DNA from: JABRWC01 sp039961675
GTDB taxonomy: Bacteria; Planctomycetota; Phycisphaerae; UBA1845; Fen-1342
Length of the DNA: 64,000 nucleotides
Assembly: GCA_039961675.1 (NCBI GenBank)
Contig: JABRWC010000115.1
Span: 1-64,000 of the forward strand
Direction of reading: 5' to 3'
The notes beneath the pieces were generated by a model. The model did not search any database, was not told the DNA's origin, and was given only the letters and a program-made list of their open reading frames with translations. Every line of letters begins with the position of its first letter. Position 1 is the first letter of the stretch. The position numbers and the translations under genes were made by a program. Shown here one piece after another: positions 16,215 through 25,099 of this stretch.

Positions 16215-16886
16215 CACGCGCTCCCACTCGGGGCGCGGCATTGTCGGAGCGGGTCGCGCGAGGGTCAAATCGGGAGAAATCAAACGCGGCGGCCGCCCGG
16301 GCATGGGTCCGAGCGGCAGCCGCGACACGGGGGAGAGGGAAAAAAGCTGGGACCTCGCACGGAAGTTGCTGGGCTCCCACTTCCGACCCGTCGAGGTCCC
16401 GCTACCGTTCGGGTCGCCACGGAAGCACACGTTCCGGGCGGCCTCCTCACGTTCATGCGCTCGGCGATGGGCACCGAGCCTGTCCCACACCGATCTGCCG
16501 GGCTCCCACTCACCAGACCGAATGTCGAGACGGATAAAGACCTAGCAACTCGTGTGCCAGAAAAGAGGACGCGACTGACACACCGCGAGCACTGCTTGTA
16601 AAGTGTTTTATTGAATGCACTTATAAACTCACGTGACCGCCGACACGATCGTAGCTTTTGACGGCGATTGCGAACGCAGTACCCTGGGTGGACAATCCAG
16701 GGTGGGTAGCCAGTGCCCACTTCGTTTCCCACCTGCTCGCCGGTGGCCCTTCGGCGCCGCAAGCTTCGCCACCCAGTCTCCGCCGCCGCGTACCCCCCAA
16801 AGACGGCGACGCGCGGCGGCGCGCCGCAGCGACTATAGTAGCGTGTGCCCGGCGCATGCCGCGCGACGTACGGGAGGCGTCGAACC
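16215..16886. other. 672-bp divergent intergenic region with hairpins; no gene seen
   Basis: No ORF here has coding character. Contents by position: a long imperfect hairpin at 16349-16400 (outer 9-bp arms 16349-16357 and 16392-16400, inner CGGAAGT/ACTTCCG); a second GGGCTCCCACT copy near 16499; a local AT-richer patch at 16590-16630 with TTGTAA (16596-16601) and TTATAAA (16621-16627) that could be a promoter for cbs; and a stretch at 16683-16730 with the repeated string GTGGACAATCCAGGGTGGGT, which looks like dispersed repeat DNA. TATAGT near 16832-16837 is another possible -10. None is verified. Confidence 0.5.
16349..16400. repeat. Imperfect inverted repeat in the UbiA/cbs intergenic region
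   Basis: Outer arms GGGACCTCG (16349-16357) and CGAGGTCCC (16392-16400) pair over 9 bp, and inner arms CGGAAGT and ACTTCCG pair over 7 bp around a 12-nt loop. The CGCACGGAAGT core resembles the hairpin repeats at 31789-31810 and 36933-36952. It is upstream of the UbiA gene on the minus strand, so it is not a terminator for it; a REP-like mobile remnant or RNA structure is possible. Confidence 0.45.
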
Positions 16887-18254
16887 ATGCTGGAAACGTA
16901 CGAGAGCGTGCTCGAAACGATCGGCCACACGCCGCTGGTTCGCTTGCGGCGCGTCTCCGAAGGCCTCCCCTGTGCGATCTACGGCAAGGTGGAGTTCTTC
17001 AACCCCGGCCAGAGCATCAAGGACCGTATCGCCAAGGCGATGATCGAGCGCGCCGAGCGCGAGGGGCGCATCAAGCCAGGCGTGACGACGATTGTGGAGC
17101 CAACGTCGGGCAACACCGGCGTCGGGCTGGCGATGGTCGGCGCGGTGAAGGGCTACCGCTGCATCTTCATCATGCCGGACAAGATGAGCAGCGAGAAGAT
17201 CAACCTGCTGCGGGCGTACGGGGCTGAGGTTGTGATCGTCCCGACCAACGTCCCGCCCGATTCGCCCGAGAGCTACGCCGGCGTCGCCAAGCGCCTGGTC
17301 AACGAAATCCCGAACGCCTGGATGCCGAACCAGTTCGAGAACATGTCGAACCCGGAAATCCACTACCTGACCACGGGGCCGGAAATCTGGGAGCAGACCC
17401 GCGGCAAGGTCACCTGTTTCGTCAGCGGCGTCGGCACCGGCGGGACGATCAGCGGCGTGGCCAAGTTCCTGAAGGAACGCAGCCCGAGCATCAAGGTCGT
17501 TGGAGCCGATCCGGACGGCTCGGTGCTTTCCGGCGGTCAGCCGAAGAGCTGGAAGGTCGAGGGCATTGGCGAGGATTACGTTCCCAAGACGTTTAACAGC
17601 CAGCTCGTCGACGAGTGGGTGCGCGTCACCGACAAGGAGTCGTTTCTCGCGGCGCGCAAGATCGCGCGGCTGGAGGGGCTGCTCATCGGCGGGTCCTGTG
17701 GCACGTGCGTCGCGGCGGCGCTGCGTTATGCCGAGCGTCTCACGCGCGACGACCTGATGGTGGTGATCCTGCCCGATACCGGCCGCAACTACCTGAGCAA
17801 GGTCTACAACGAGGAGTGGATGCGCGAGAACGGCTACCTCGAAGAGGATCGCAAGCCGGCGACCGCGGCGGACGTGCTGAAAATGCTCGGCATGCGCGAG
17901 CTGTTCTCGCTCACGCCGCAGCACACGATGCAGGACGCGATCAACCTGTGCCGCGACGGCGCAATTTCGCAGGTGCCGATTCTGGAGAATTCGCGCACCG
18001 TGGGTTCGGTGCAGGAAGTGACGCTGGCGCGGCTGCTGCACGAGGGCCGCGATCCGCGGACGGTACCGCTGCGCGAAATCATGGCCCGGCCGCTGCCGGA
18101 GATCGACGAGAACATCAGCGTGGACGAGATTTACCGGCTGCTCCTGTCGGGCAACTCGGGCGTGCTCGTGAAGCGCGGCGGCAAGATTGCGGGGATCATC
18201 ACGCGCATCGACCTGGTGAACTTCTGGGACGCGCCATCGGCGAGGAAGAAGTAG
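16887..18254 (+). CDS. cbs: Cystathionine beta-synthase (PLP enzyme with CBS domain pair)
   Basis: 455 aa, ATG with GGGAGG about 9 nt upstream. The PLP fold-type II core has SIKDRIAKAMIE with the cofactor Lys K45, the PTSGNTGVGLAM substrate loop and the GTGGTISGVA phosphate loop. The C-terminal ~125 residues are two CBS motifs (MQDAINLCRDGAISQVPILE, then SVDEIYRLLLSGNSGVLVKR). It condenses homocysteine and serine to cystathionine. With the cystathionine lyase/synthase that follows it forms a reverse transsulfuration route to cysteine. No heme-binding N-terminal extension is present, as usual in bacteria; the CBS pair may bind an adenosyl ligand. A cysteine synthase with CBS domains is the alternative name, but the pairing with a gamma-lyase favours CBS. 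Confidence 0.94.
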   Translation: MLETYESVLETIGHTPLVRLRRVSEGLPCAIYGKVEFFNPGQSIKDRIAKAMIERAEREGRIKPGVTTIVEPTSGNTGVGLAMVGAVKGYRCIFIMPDKMSSEKINLLRAYGAEVVIVPTNVPPDSPESYAGVAKRLVNEIPNAWMPNQFENMSNPEIHYLTTGPEIWEQTRGKVTCFVSGVGTGGTISGVAKFLKERSPSIKVVGADPDGSVLSGGQPKSWKVEGIGEDYVPKTFNSQLVDEWVRVTDKESFLAARKIARLEGLLIGGSCGTCVAAALRYAERLTRDDLMVVILPDTGRNYLSKVYNEEWMRENGYLEEDRKPATAADVLKMLGMRELFSLTPQHTMQDAINLCRDGAISQVPILENSRTVGSVQEVTLARLLHEGRDPRTVPLREIMARPLPEIDENISVDEIYRLLLSGNSGVLVKRGGKIAGIITRIDLVNFWDAPSARKK

Positions 18255-18256
18255 GC

Positions 18257-18538
18257 GTGGGCGCGGAGGCGGTCGACATCCGGCGGGAGCGGCTCGAGGA
18301 ATTCGAAGCGGCCGCGCGCCGGCCGCTGGAGACGCGCATGCGCTACGCCTTCATCCGCACGGACAAGCCGGTGATGGACGACGCGCCGTACCGCTCGCTC
18401 GACACGATGGAAGACGATCGGCGCTGGTGCGAGAAAAGCCGCCCGGACCGGCTCGGTTACTGTCGCGCCACAGTCCCGGCGATCGTCGCCGCAGAAGTTC
18501 CGGCGCAACGATTGCGTCACGAACCGGACCCGAACTGA
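18257..18538 (+). CDS. Small unknown ORF between cbs and the cystathionine lyase gene
   Basis: 93 codons from a GTG that lies 2 nt after the cbs stop, ending 24 bp before the next gene's start. A later ATG (18338) would give about 66 aa. The product reads RRERLEEFEAAARRPLETRM, then DKPVMDDAPYRSLDTMEDDR and RWCEKSRPDRLGY. I recall a small planctomycete protein family with a PYRSF-TMEEYRRWCE-N-PDWLGYG pattern, and this looks like a diverged or decaying member (TMEEYRRWCE replaced by TMEDDRRWCE, WLGYG by RLGYC). The recollection is unverified. The tail after RLGYC looks like read-through. It may be an intact gene, a pseudogene or a fortuitous frame. Confidence 0.45.
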   Translation: MGAEAVDIRRERLEEFEAAARRPLETRMRYAFIRTDKPVMDDAPYRSLDTMEDDRRWCEKSRPDRLGYCRATVPAIVAAEVPAQRLRHEPDPN

Positions 18539-18562
18539 GGTGTGCCCTTGCTCGATGGACCG

Positions 18563-19768
18563 ATGAAATTCGCCACGCGCGCCATCCACGTCGGACAGGA
18601 ACCCGACCCGACCACCGGTGCCACCGTCCCGCCCATCTACGCCACCAGCACGTTTACGCAGGAAGCGCCCGGCAAGCACAAGGGGTACGAATACGCGCGC
18701 GGAACCAATCCCACGCGCGACGCCCTGGCCCGCTGCCTGGCCGCGCTGGAAGGCGGCGCCGCCGGGATGAGCTTCGCTTCCGGCCTGGCGGCCACCAACG
18801 CCGTCATCTGCGCCCTGTGTCGTCCCGGAGATTCGGTCGTTGCATACAGCGACATGTATGGCGGCACGTACCGACTGCTGGAGCGGATCGCGCGCCCCTG
18901 GGGCCTCGAGCCGCGCTACACGGACAAGACCGATCCGGCGGCGCTGGCGGCGCTCGTGGATGACACGACGCGCATCGTCTGGATCGAGACGCCCACCAAC
19001 CCCATGCTCCGGCTGCTGGACATCGCGGCTGTCGCCAGGGCCGTAAAAGCGAAAGCGGCGCGAAGCGGGACGCGGCCCATCTCGCGCACGGGCGGCTCGC
19101 CGATGGACCACGACTTCGGCCTGATGCTCGTCGTGGACAACACCTTCGCCTCCCCGGCGCTCCAGCAGCCGATCGCGCTCGGGGCCGACATCGTGGTCCA
19201 CAGCACAACCAAGTATCTCGGCGGACACTCGGACGTCGTCGGCGGGGCGGTCGTCTCGGCGAAGGCCGAAACGATGGAGCCGATCAAGTTCTACCACAAC
19301 GCGGCCGGCGGCGTGTCCGGCCCGTTCGACTGTTTCCTGACCCACCGCGGCATCAAGACGCTTGCGATCCGGATGCGAGCGCATTGTGAGAACGCGCTGC
19401 GCGTGGCGCAGTGGGCCGCGGAGCAGAAGCGCTTCGAGCGCGTGATCTACCCCGGCCTGCCGCAGCACCCGGACCACGCGCTCGCCCGGCGGCAGATGTC
19501 CGGTTTCGGCGGAATGGTCACGATCGTCCTGCAAGGCGGGTTCGACGCGGCCAGCCGGTTCATGTCGGCCACGCGGTTGTTTTCCTGCGCCGAGAGTTTG
19601 GGCGGCGTCGAATCGCTCATCAATCACCCGGCGGTGATGACGCATGCGTCGATTCCACGCGAGGTGCGCGAGCGGATCGGCATCGTCGACGGGCTGGTGC
19701 GCCTGAGCGTAGGCATCGAGGACGCGGACGACCTGATCGCCGATCTGGAGCGAGCTCTGCGCGCCTGA
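18563..19768 (+). CDS. Cystathionine gamma-lyase / gamma-synthase (Cys/Met metabolism PLP enzyme)
   Basis: 401 aa. MKFATRAIHVGQEPDPTTGA is the family start, so the ATG at 18563 is chosen over a GTG at 18542 that has no well-placed ribosome-binding site. YEYARGTNPTRDALARCLA, VDNTFASPALQQPIALGADI and STTKYLGGHSD with cofactor K217 define the fold-type I Cys/Met enzyme family. After cbs the likely reaction is cystathionine to cysteine (gamma-lyase); gamma-synthase or homocysteine-forming activity cannot be excluded. Just before VVDNTFASP there is an extra loop of about 20 residues (AARSGTRPISRTGGSPMDHD) where relatives have a short HGAL turn; it is rich in Ser, Arg and Gly and may be an inserted linker. 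Confidence 0.94.
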   Translation: MKFATRAIHVGQEPDPTTGATVPPIYATSTFTQEAPGKHKGYEYARGTNPTRDALARCLAALEGGAAGMSFASGLAATNAVICALCRPGDSVVAYSDMYGGTYRLLERIARPWGLEPRYTDKTDPAALAALVDDTTRIVWIETPTNPMLRLLDIAAVARAVKAKAARSGTRPISRTGGSPMDHDFGLMLVVDNTFASPALQQPIALGADIVVHSTTKYLGGHSDVVGGAVVSAKAETMEPIKFYHNAAGGVSGPFDCFLTHRGIKTLAIRMRAHCENALRVAQWAAEQKRFERVIYPGLPQHPDHALARRQMSGFGGMVTIVLQGGFDAASRFMSATRLFSCAESLGGVESLINHPAVMTHASIPREVRERIGIVDGLVRLSVGIEDADDLIADLERALRA

Positions 19769-20094
19769 CACGGCGCAGGAGCGAGCGTTCAGCGGGGCGA
19801 CAGCACGCGGCGGCGCGCGGATGCAGCAAACCTCTTTCGCCCCGGCCAGGGCCACCGTCTCACGGGATTATCGACCGCCGCCGTTTCCGGTCCTGGGTCG
19901 CGCGCTCATCGCGTGACCGCCATCCTGGCATGGCCATGCATTGCGACTGCCCGATTGGACGCGTGTCGCCAACGAGCGACGGCCTCGAGCCGCGGCGTTG
20001 AGCGAAGCGCGCCTTCGAGTACAGTGCGATCTCCGGATCGTGGCGCGGTGTTTCGAGCGAGCGCCGATTACTGGATCGAACCGAGGCGCGAACG
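19769..20094. other. 326-bp intergenic region; no gene seen
   Basis: Separates the cystathionine lyase gene from the MscS gene on the same strand. No ORF, strong hairpin or clear promoter hexamers stand out. A few open frames exist but show no coding character. Confidence 0.5.
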
Positions 20095-22836
20095 ATGAGC
20101 GATCGAGCTTGCTTCGCATTGTGGTCGCGCGCAGCCGTGGCGCTGCTGGTCGGCGTCTGCGCTTCCGCCGCGCCAACGACGCAGACCGCCTCGGCGCCGA
20201 GCGCTGCGTCGCAGCCCGACGGCGGATCGCCCCCGGCCTCGCAACCCGACTCCCACCCGTCGTCGCAGTCGTCCTCTCAACCGGCGTCCGCCCCGGACAA
20301 TCCGCTTCGCTCGCCCGCGCGGATGATCGGCTTTTTCGACGCCGCCGTCGCCGACGGGCAGACGGACAACGCGCTCCTGTGCATGAACTTCGCGCAGGTC
20401 GATCCGGAAGTCGCCAAGGCGCACGGCGCCGACTACCTGCGCCAGCTCGTCGAGATCCTGGCCCGCATCACGGAGACTGGAAACTTCGACCGTTCCAAGC
20501 TGCCCGACGAGCCGGCGGCGGGCGCGCAGACCATCGGCAAGGACCCGCTGCTGCTCGTGCTGGATCGCGGCGAGGTCCAGGTGGACGGCCAGACGCAGCT
20601 CCGCTGGCGCTTCTCGGCGTCCACGGTCGTGGCGATCCCGAAGCTGCACGCACAACTCGACCGCCTCGCCGCGCTCAGCACCGGACCGGCACAGCCGGAG
20701 GAACCGGCGGCGGAGCCGGCTCCCAAACCGGCGCGCGAACCGGGCCCCAGTCCGTTCCGTTCTCCTTACCACCTGGTCGAGTTCTTTCTGGTGCGCGCCC
20801 TGGCGGCCAAGGAGGACTCGACCGCGTACGCGGACGCCATGGCGTGCATGGACTTCACGCTGCTGCCGCCGCCGGAGGTCCGAAGCACCGGGCCGGATTA
20901 CGTGGACATGCTGGCCGCAATTCTGGCCCGGCTGCGGAGCGAGAACATCTTCGACCGCGAGAAGGACCTTCCCAAGGTGTCGCCGGCGGACGTGGATTCG
21001 ATCTCGATCGGCAGGGACCCGCTGCGCGTGATCATCGCGCGGCAGTCGGACGGGAGCTGGCGCTTCGCGGCCGCCACGGTCAATGCGATTCCGACCATGT
21101 TCGCGGAGCTTCAGAAGCCCGCGACGCCCCCCCCGATGGCGGGGGCACCGCCGCCCGCCGCGGCGCCAGCGCCCGGCGAAGCGCTCGGCGTTCCACTCGA
21201 CACGAGCTCCGCCGCGGCCACGATGAACCTGTTTCTGAACGCGATGAACGCCGGCGATCTGGCTACCGCGACGCGCTGCCTGGATTTGTCGCGCCTGAGT
21301 GAGCCGGAGCGCGCCGGGGCGAAAATCCTGGCGGGCAAACTGTGGATGGTGCTGAACCGGCACAAGCTCATCGTGGTCAGCACCGACTTGCCGACCGACC
21401 CGGAGTACAAGGGCCGCGCCGGCGTGCTCAACCTCACGACCGGGCGGATCGACATCGTGCGACAGCGAGGCGGGAGCCGTGACGGCGAGTGGCTGTTCAG
21501 CGCAGGCACGGTGGCGTCGATCGACCGGCTCTACGACGACTTCGAGGACCAGCCGATCCTGCCGGAACTGCGGGATCGCCGCGTGCCGTTCACGTCGTTG
21601 CCGGGGCTGTACATCCGCGAGCACGTCGTCCCGCGCGTGCTGAAATGGCGCGTCGCGGGACTTCAGCTTTGGCAGTGGATCGGACTGATCGCCGTCGCGA
21701 TCGCGGCGGTTCTCACGCGGGTTGCGGCAACTTGGCTGCTGATCGCAGGCAGCCGGCGATTCCTCCGCTCGGAGAAGGTGACGGTGCTGCCGAGCGTGGT
21801 GCGCCGTGCGCTGCGTCCGACGTCCAACCTGGCGCTATTGCTGGTGCTGTGGAGCGGACTGCAACTGCTGGACCTCGGGGCGCTGATCGGAAGCTGGTCG
21901 TGGTGGACGCTGCGCGTGCTGCTGGCGATCGCCGGCGTGCACGCCACCTACCGATTGGTGGACCTGTTCGTGACGCAGCTTTCGGCGCGGCAGGCCGAGA
22001 GCCGGGCGCGCGTGGACGAGGTGCTCCTGTCGCTGCTGTCCAAGACGTTCAAGGTGCTGGTGCTGGCGCTGGGGTTCATCGTCGTGCTTCAGTCGTTCGG
22101 GTTCAACGTCGGCGTGCTGCTGGCCGGCCTGGGGCTGGGCGGCCTGGCGTTCGGCCTGGCGGCGCAGGACACGCTCAAGAACTTTTTCGGCTCGATCAGC
22201 GTGGTGCTCGATCGACCGTTCAAGGTCGGCGACTGGATCAAGATCGGCGACGTGGAGGGCACGGTCGAGGCGGTCGGACTGCGCAGCTCACGTCTGCGGA
22301 CCATGCACAATTCGGAGCTTACGGTTCCGAACTCCGAGCTGAGCACCGCGCGCATCGACAACATGGGCCGGCGCCTCTATCGCCGGTTCCTCACGCGCCT
22401 GGCGGTCGTGTACGGCACGACGCCGGCGCAGCTCGAGGCGTTCTGCGAGGGCATCCGCGAGCTGATCCGTCGCGAACCCTACACGCGCAAAGACCTCTAC
22501 GCCGTGTACGTGGAGGACCTGGCTCCGTCGTCGATCAACATCCTGCTGTTGTGCTTCTTCCGCACGGACGACTGGCCGACGGAGGCGCGCGAGCGCCACC
22601 GCCTGCTGGTCCACATCATGCAGCTCGCCGAACGGCTGGGCGTGCGCTGGGCCTTCCCGACGCAATCGGTACACGTACACACCGCCCCGCCCGAAGGGTA
22701 CGGCGCCGCGCCGGCCGCCGAGGCGCTCAATCGCGATCCGACGCAGGCGGAGTTTTTCGGCCGCGACGAAGCCGCGGCGATCATCCGGCAGGACCTCGGC
22801 GGGACGGACCAGAAGCCGCCGCCGGTGACGTTTTGA
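20095..22836 (+). CDS. MscS-family mechanosensitive channel with three tandem extracytoplasmic domains
   Basis: 913 aa. A signal peptide (to about 26) and a Ser/Pro/Gln-rich linker lead into three related ~115-residue domains at about 70-190, 219-345 and 368-480. Each has an N-terminal helix pair and ends W-x-F-(S/A)-A-x-TV-x-x-I-x-x-L (WRFSASTVVAIPKL, WRFAAATVNAIPTM, WLFSAGTVASIDRL). Membrane segments at about 523-550, 579-600, 603-628 and 651-668 precede the pore helix FNVGVLLAGLGLGGLAFGLA (about 669) and the MscS beta domain (RPFKVGDWIKIGDVEGTVEA). Predicted role: tension-gated release of solutes on hypo-osmotic shock. The large periplasmic array is the unusual part, since most MscS-like proteins carry other N-terminal modules. 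Confidence 0.93.
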   Translation: MSDRACFALWSRAAVALLVGVCASAAPTTQTASAPSAASQPDGGSPPASQPDSHPSSQSSSQPASAPDNPLRSPARMIGFFDAAVADGQTDNALLCMNFAQVDPEVAKAHGADYLRQLVEILARITETGNFDRSKLPDEPAAGAQTIGKDPLLLVLDRGEVQVDGQTQLRWRFSASTVVAIPKLHAQLDRLAALSTGPAQPEEPAAEPAPKPAREPGPSPFRSPYHLVEFFLVRALAAKEDSTAYADAMACMDFTLLPPPEVRSTGPDYVDMLAAILARLRSENIFDREKDLPKVSPADVDSISIGRDPLRVIIARQSDGSWRFAAATVNAIPTMFAELQKPATPPPMAGAPPPAAAPAPGEALGVPLDTSSAAATMNLFLNAMNAGDLATATRCLDLSRLSEPERAGAKILAGKLWMVLNRHKLIVVSTDLPTDPEYKGRAGVLNLTTGRIDIVRQRGGSRDGEWLFSAGTVASIDRLYDDFEDQPILPELRDRRVPFTSLPGLYIREHVVPRVLKWRVAGLQLWQWIGLIAVAIAAVLTRVAATWLLIAGSRRFLRSEKVTVLPSVVRRALRPTSNLALLLVLWSGLQLLDLGALIGSWSWWTLRVLLAIAGVHATYRLVDLFVTQLSARQAESRARVDEVLLSLLSKTFKVLVLALGFIVVLQSFGFNVGVLLAGLGLGGLAFGLAAQDTLKNFFGSISVVLDRPFKVGDWIKIGDVEGTVEAVGLRSSRLRTMHNSELTVPNSELSTARIDNMGRRLYRRFLTRLAVVYGTTPAQLEAFCEGIRELIRREPYTRKDLYAVYVEDLAPSSINILLLCFFRTDDWPTEARERHRLLVHIMQLAERLGVRWAFPTQSVHVHTAPPEGYGAAPAAEALNRDPTQAEFFGRDEAAAIIRQDLGGTDQKPPPVTF

Positions 22837-22865
22837 GTCGCGTCCTCTGCTCTCCGACAGCGGTC

Positions 22866-25022
22866 CTATTCAGGTGCGCGGCCACGGTGCGCCGGCAGGT
22901 AGTAATCCCGCACGTACTCGCCCAGCATCCGGTAGGCGCTGAACGGCCCGCACACCGTCCGCATCGACTCGCGCATCAATCTCACCCAGCGCCGCGGCAC
23001 GCCGTCGCGGCCGCGATCATAAAACGCCGGCACGACCTCGCGCTCGAGAAGGTCATAGATGCAGCCCGCGTCGTAGCGGTCCTGCGCAGCCGGCGTCTTC
23101 AGCTCGCGCCCGTCGCCGATCGCCCAGCCGTTTCGCCGGTTGAAGCTCTCCGGCCACCAGCCGTCGAGAATCGAGCAATTGATCCCGCCGTGCAGGGGCG
23201 GCTTCATGCCGCTGGTCCCGGAGGCCTCCATGGGCCGCAGCGGGTTGTTCAGCCACACGTCGCAGCCGCTGGTCAGCAGGCGGCCGACGTGCATGTCGTA
23301 GTTCTCGATCAGCGCCACGCGGCCTCGCAGACCGTCACGGCGCGCGTTGCGATAGACGAGCTGCGCGAACGCCTGTCCGCCACGGTCGGCCGGATGGGCC
23401 TTACCGGCGAACACGAGCTGCACGGGGCGTTTCGGATCGCCGAGGATCGCGGCCAGGCGCCGGGCATCGCGGAAGATCAACGGGGCGCGCTTGTACGTTG
23501 CGAAACGCCGCGCGAAGCCGATCGTCAGCGCCTCCTCGTCGAACGTCTCGTAGACGGCCAGCAGCTCATCCACCGGCCCGCTCCGCGCCAGAATCTGCTG
23601 CGCGAGGCGCTCGCGCACGAAGTGCACCAGCCGGGCGCGCAGCCGCCGGCGCGCCTGCCAAAGCGCTGGTGCAGGGATGCGCTCCACTCGCTGCCAGCAG
23701 TCGAACTCGGGCCGCGCCGCGTTCCAGCGCGGCTGGAGATAGCGCGCGTACAGCGGCTCAATCTCCGGCGCCAGCCAGGTCTGCGGGTGAATGCCGTTGG
23801 TCACCGAGCGGATCGGGACGTCGGCCGCACGGGCCGCCCCGCAGGCGCGCTGCCACATCTTGCGCGACACCTCGCCGTGCAGCTTCGACACGCCGTTGCA
23901 GTGGGCGCTGCTCCGCAGCGCCAGAAGCGTCATGCAGAACCACTCCTTCTCGTCGCGCGGCGCCTCGCGCCCGAGCGCGAGGAACGGTTCGCGCGCCAGG
24001 CCGGACTCCGCCACGGCCGGCGCGAGATGGCGCAGCAGGAGTTTCGGCTCGAAACGGTCGTGCCCGGCGGGAACCGGCGTGTGCGTCGTGAAGACCGTTG
24101 AACGACGAACCGCTTTCAGCGCCGCGTCGGCGCTCTTGCCGGACTTCCGGAGCTGTCGCAGCCGGTCCAGCGCGACGAACGCGGCATGCCCTTCGTTGAG
24201 GTGATAGACCGTGGGCCGGATGCCCAGCGCTTCGAGCGCCCGGTTCCCGCCGATCCCGAGCAGCGCCTGCTGCTGAATCTTGTACTCGGCCGCGGCGCCG
24301 TACAGGTGGTGCGTGAGCCGCCGGTCGGCCGGCCGGTTTGCCGGTATGTCCGCGTCGAGGAGGTACAGCGGCACGCGGCCGACCTGGAGCCGCCAGACGC
24401 GGGCGTGCACGGTGCGCCCGCCGATCGGCACGCGGACGTGCTTTCCGGTGTCCACAATCGGCCACTCACGTTCGAAGTCATAGTGCGGATAGAGCACGCG
24501 CGTTGAACCGTCCGGCGCGAGCTGCTGCTCGTAGTAGCCGCAGCGATACAGCAGCCCGACCGCGACCAGCGGAACCCCCAGGTCCGAGGCGCTCTTGAGA
24601 TGATCGCCCGCCAGCACGCCCAGCCCGCCCGCGTACTGCGGCATGCTCTCGTGGACGGCGTACTCCGAACTGAAGTAGGCGACGAGCAGCCGACGGTCGG
24701 CCCCCGTATGAACGGACGGGAACCACGGCCGGGCGCGCCGATACTCGGCGCGCCGCCGCTCGGCTTCGTCGAGGAGTTCCAGGAACGGGCCGTCGTTGTC
24801 CAGTGCGGCGAGGCGCTCGGCGCGCGCGCGCTGCATGGTGGAGATCGGGTTGTGGTTGGTCGCCTCCCACAGCCGCGGGTCGATCGCGGCGAAGACGCGG
24901 ATGGCGGCGGAATTCCACGTCCAGTGCAGGTCGCGAGCCAGCGCGTCCAGCCGCTCGCTGAGCGCCGGCCGCTCTTGTGAGCGCGACGCGCGGGTGGAGC
25001 GCGTCCTTGTTTGTGCGGGCAT
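22866..25022 (-). CDS. glgP: Alpha-glucan (glycogen) phosphorylase, GT35
   Basis: 718 aa, ATG at 25022 with GGAG 6 nt upstream. Glycogen/maltodextrin phosphorolysis to glucose 1-phosphate. The N-terminal DLHWTWNSAAIRVFAAIDPR with TNHNPI marks the short type (formerly with the DUF3417 N-terminal domain). FSSEYAVHESMPQYAGGLGVLAGDHLKSASDLGVPLVAVGLLYR is the glucan site region. LNEGHAAF, SVTNGIHPQTWL and GTSGMKPPLHGG, holding the PLP Lys K607, are all present. Other glycogen genes are not adjacent. Convergent with the MscS gene, 29 bp between stops. Confidence 0.95.
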   Translation of the reverse strand: MPAQTRTRSTRASRSQERPALSERLDALARDLHWTWNSAAIRVFAAIDPRLWEATNHNPISTMQRARAERLAALDNDGPFLELLDEAERRRAEYRRARPWFPSVHTGADRRLLVAYFSSEYAVHESMPQYAGGLGVLAGDHLKSASDLGVPLVAVGLLYRCGYYEQQLAPDGSTRVLYPHYDFEREWPIVDTGKHVRVPIGGRTVHARVWRLQVGRVPLYLLDADIPANRPADRRLTHHLYGAAAEYKIQQQALLGIGGNRALEALGIRPTVYHLNEGHAAFVALDRLRQLRKSGKSADAALKAVRRSTVFTTHTPVPAGHDRFEPKLLLRHLAPAVAESGLAREPFLALGREAPRDEKEWFCMTLLALRSSAHCNGVSKLHGEVSRKMWQRACGAARAADVPIRSVTNGIHPQTWLAPEIEPLYARYLQPRWNAARPEFDCWQRVERIPAPALWQARRRLRARLVHFVRERLAQQILARSGPVDELLAVYETFDEEALTIGFARRFATYKRAPLIFRDARRLAAILGDPKRPVQLVFAGKAHPADRGGQAFAQLVYRNARRDGLRGRVALIENYDMHVGRLLTSGCDVWLNNPLRPMEASGTSGMKPPLHGGINCSILDGWWPESFNRRNGWAIGDGRELKTPAAQDRYDAGCIYDLLEREVVPAFYDRGRDGVPRRWVRLMRESMRTVCGPFSAYRMLGEYVRDYYLPAHRGRAPE

Positions 25023-25099
25023 GCGCTTCTCCGTACTTCGTGCGGCGGGCAATCTTACAGGCAGAATTGGAAGCGAGCGGCGCAGCGGGGCCACGGCGT

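Noticed and set aside
21489..24101. 870-aa plus-strand open frame
   Set aside because: Runs out of frame through the MscS gene and antisense to glgP; no domain.
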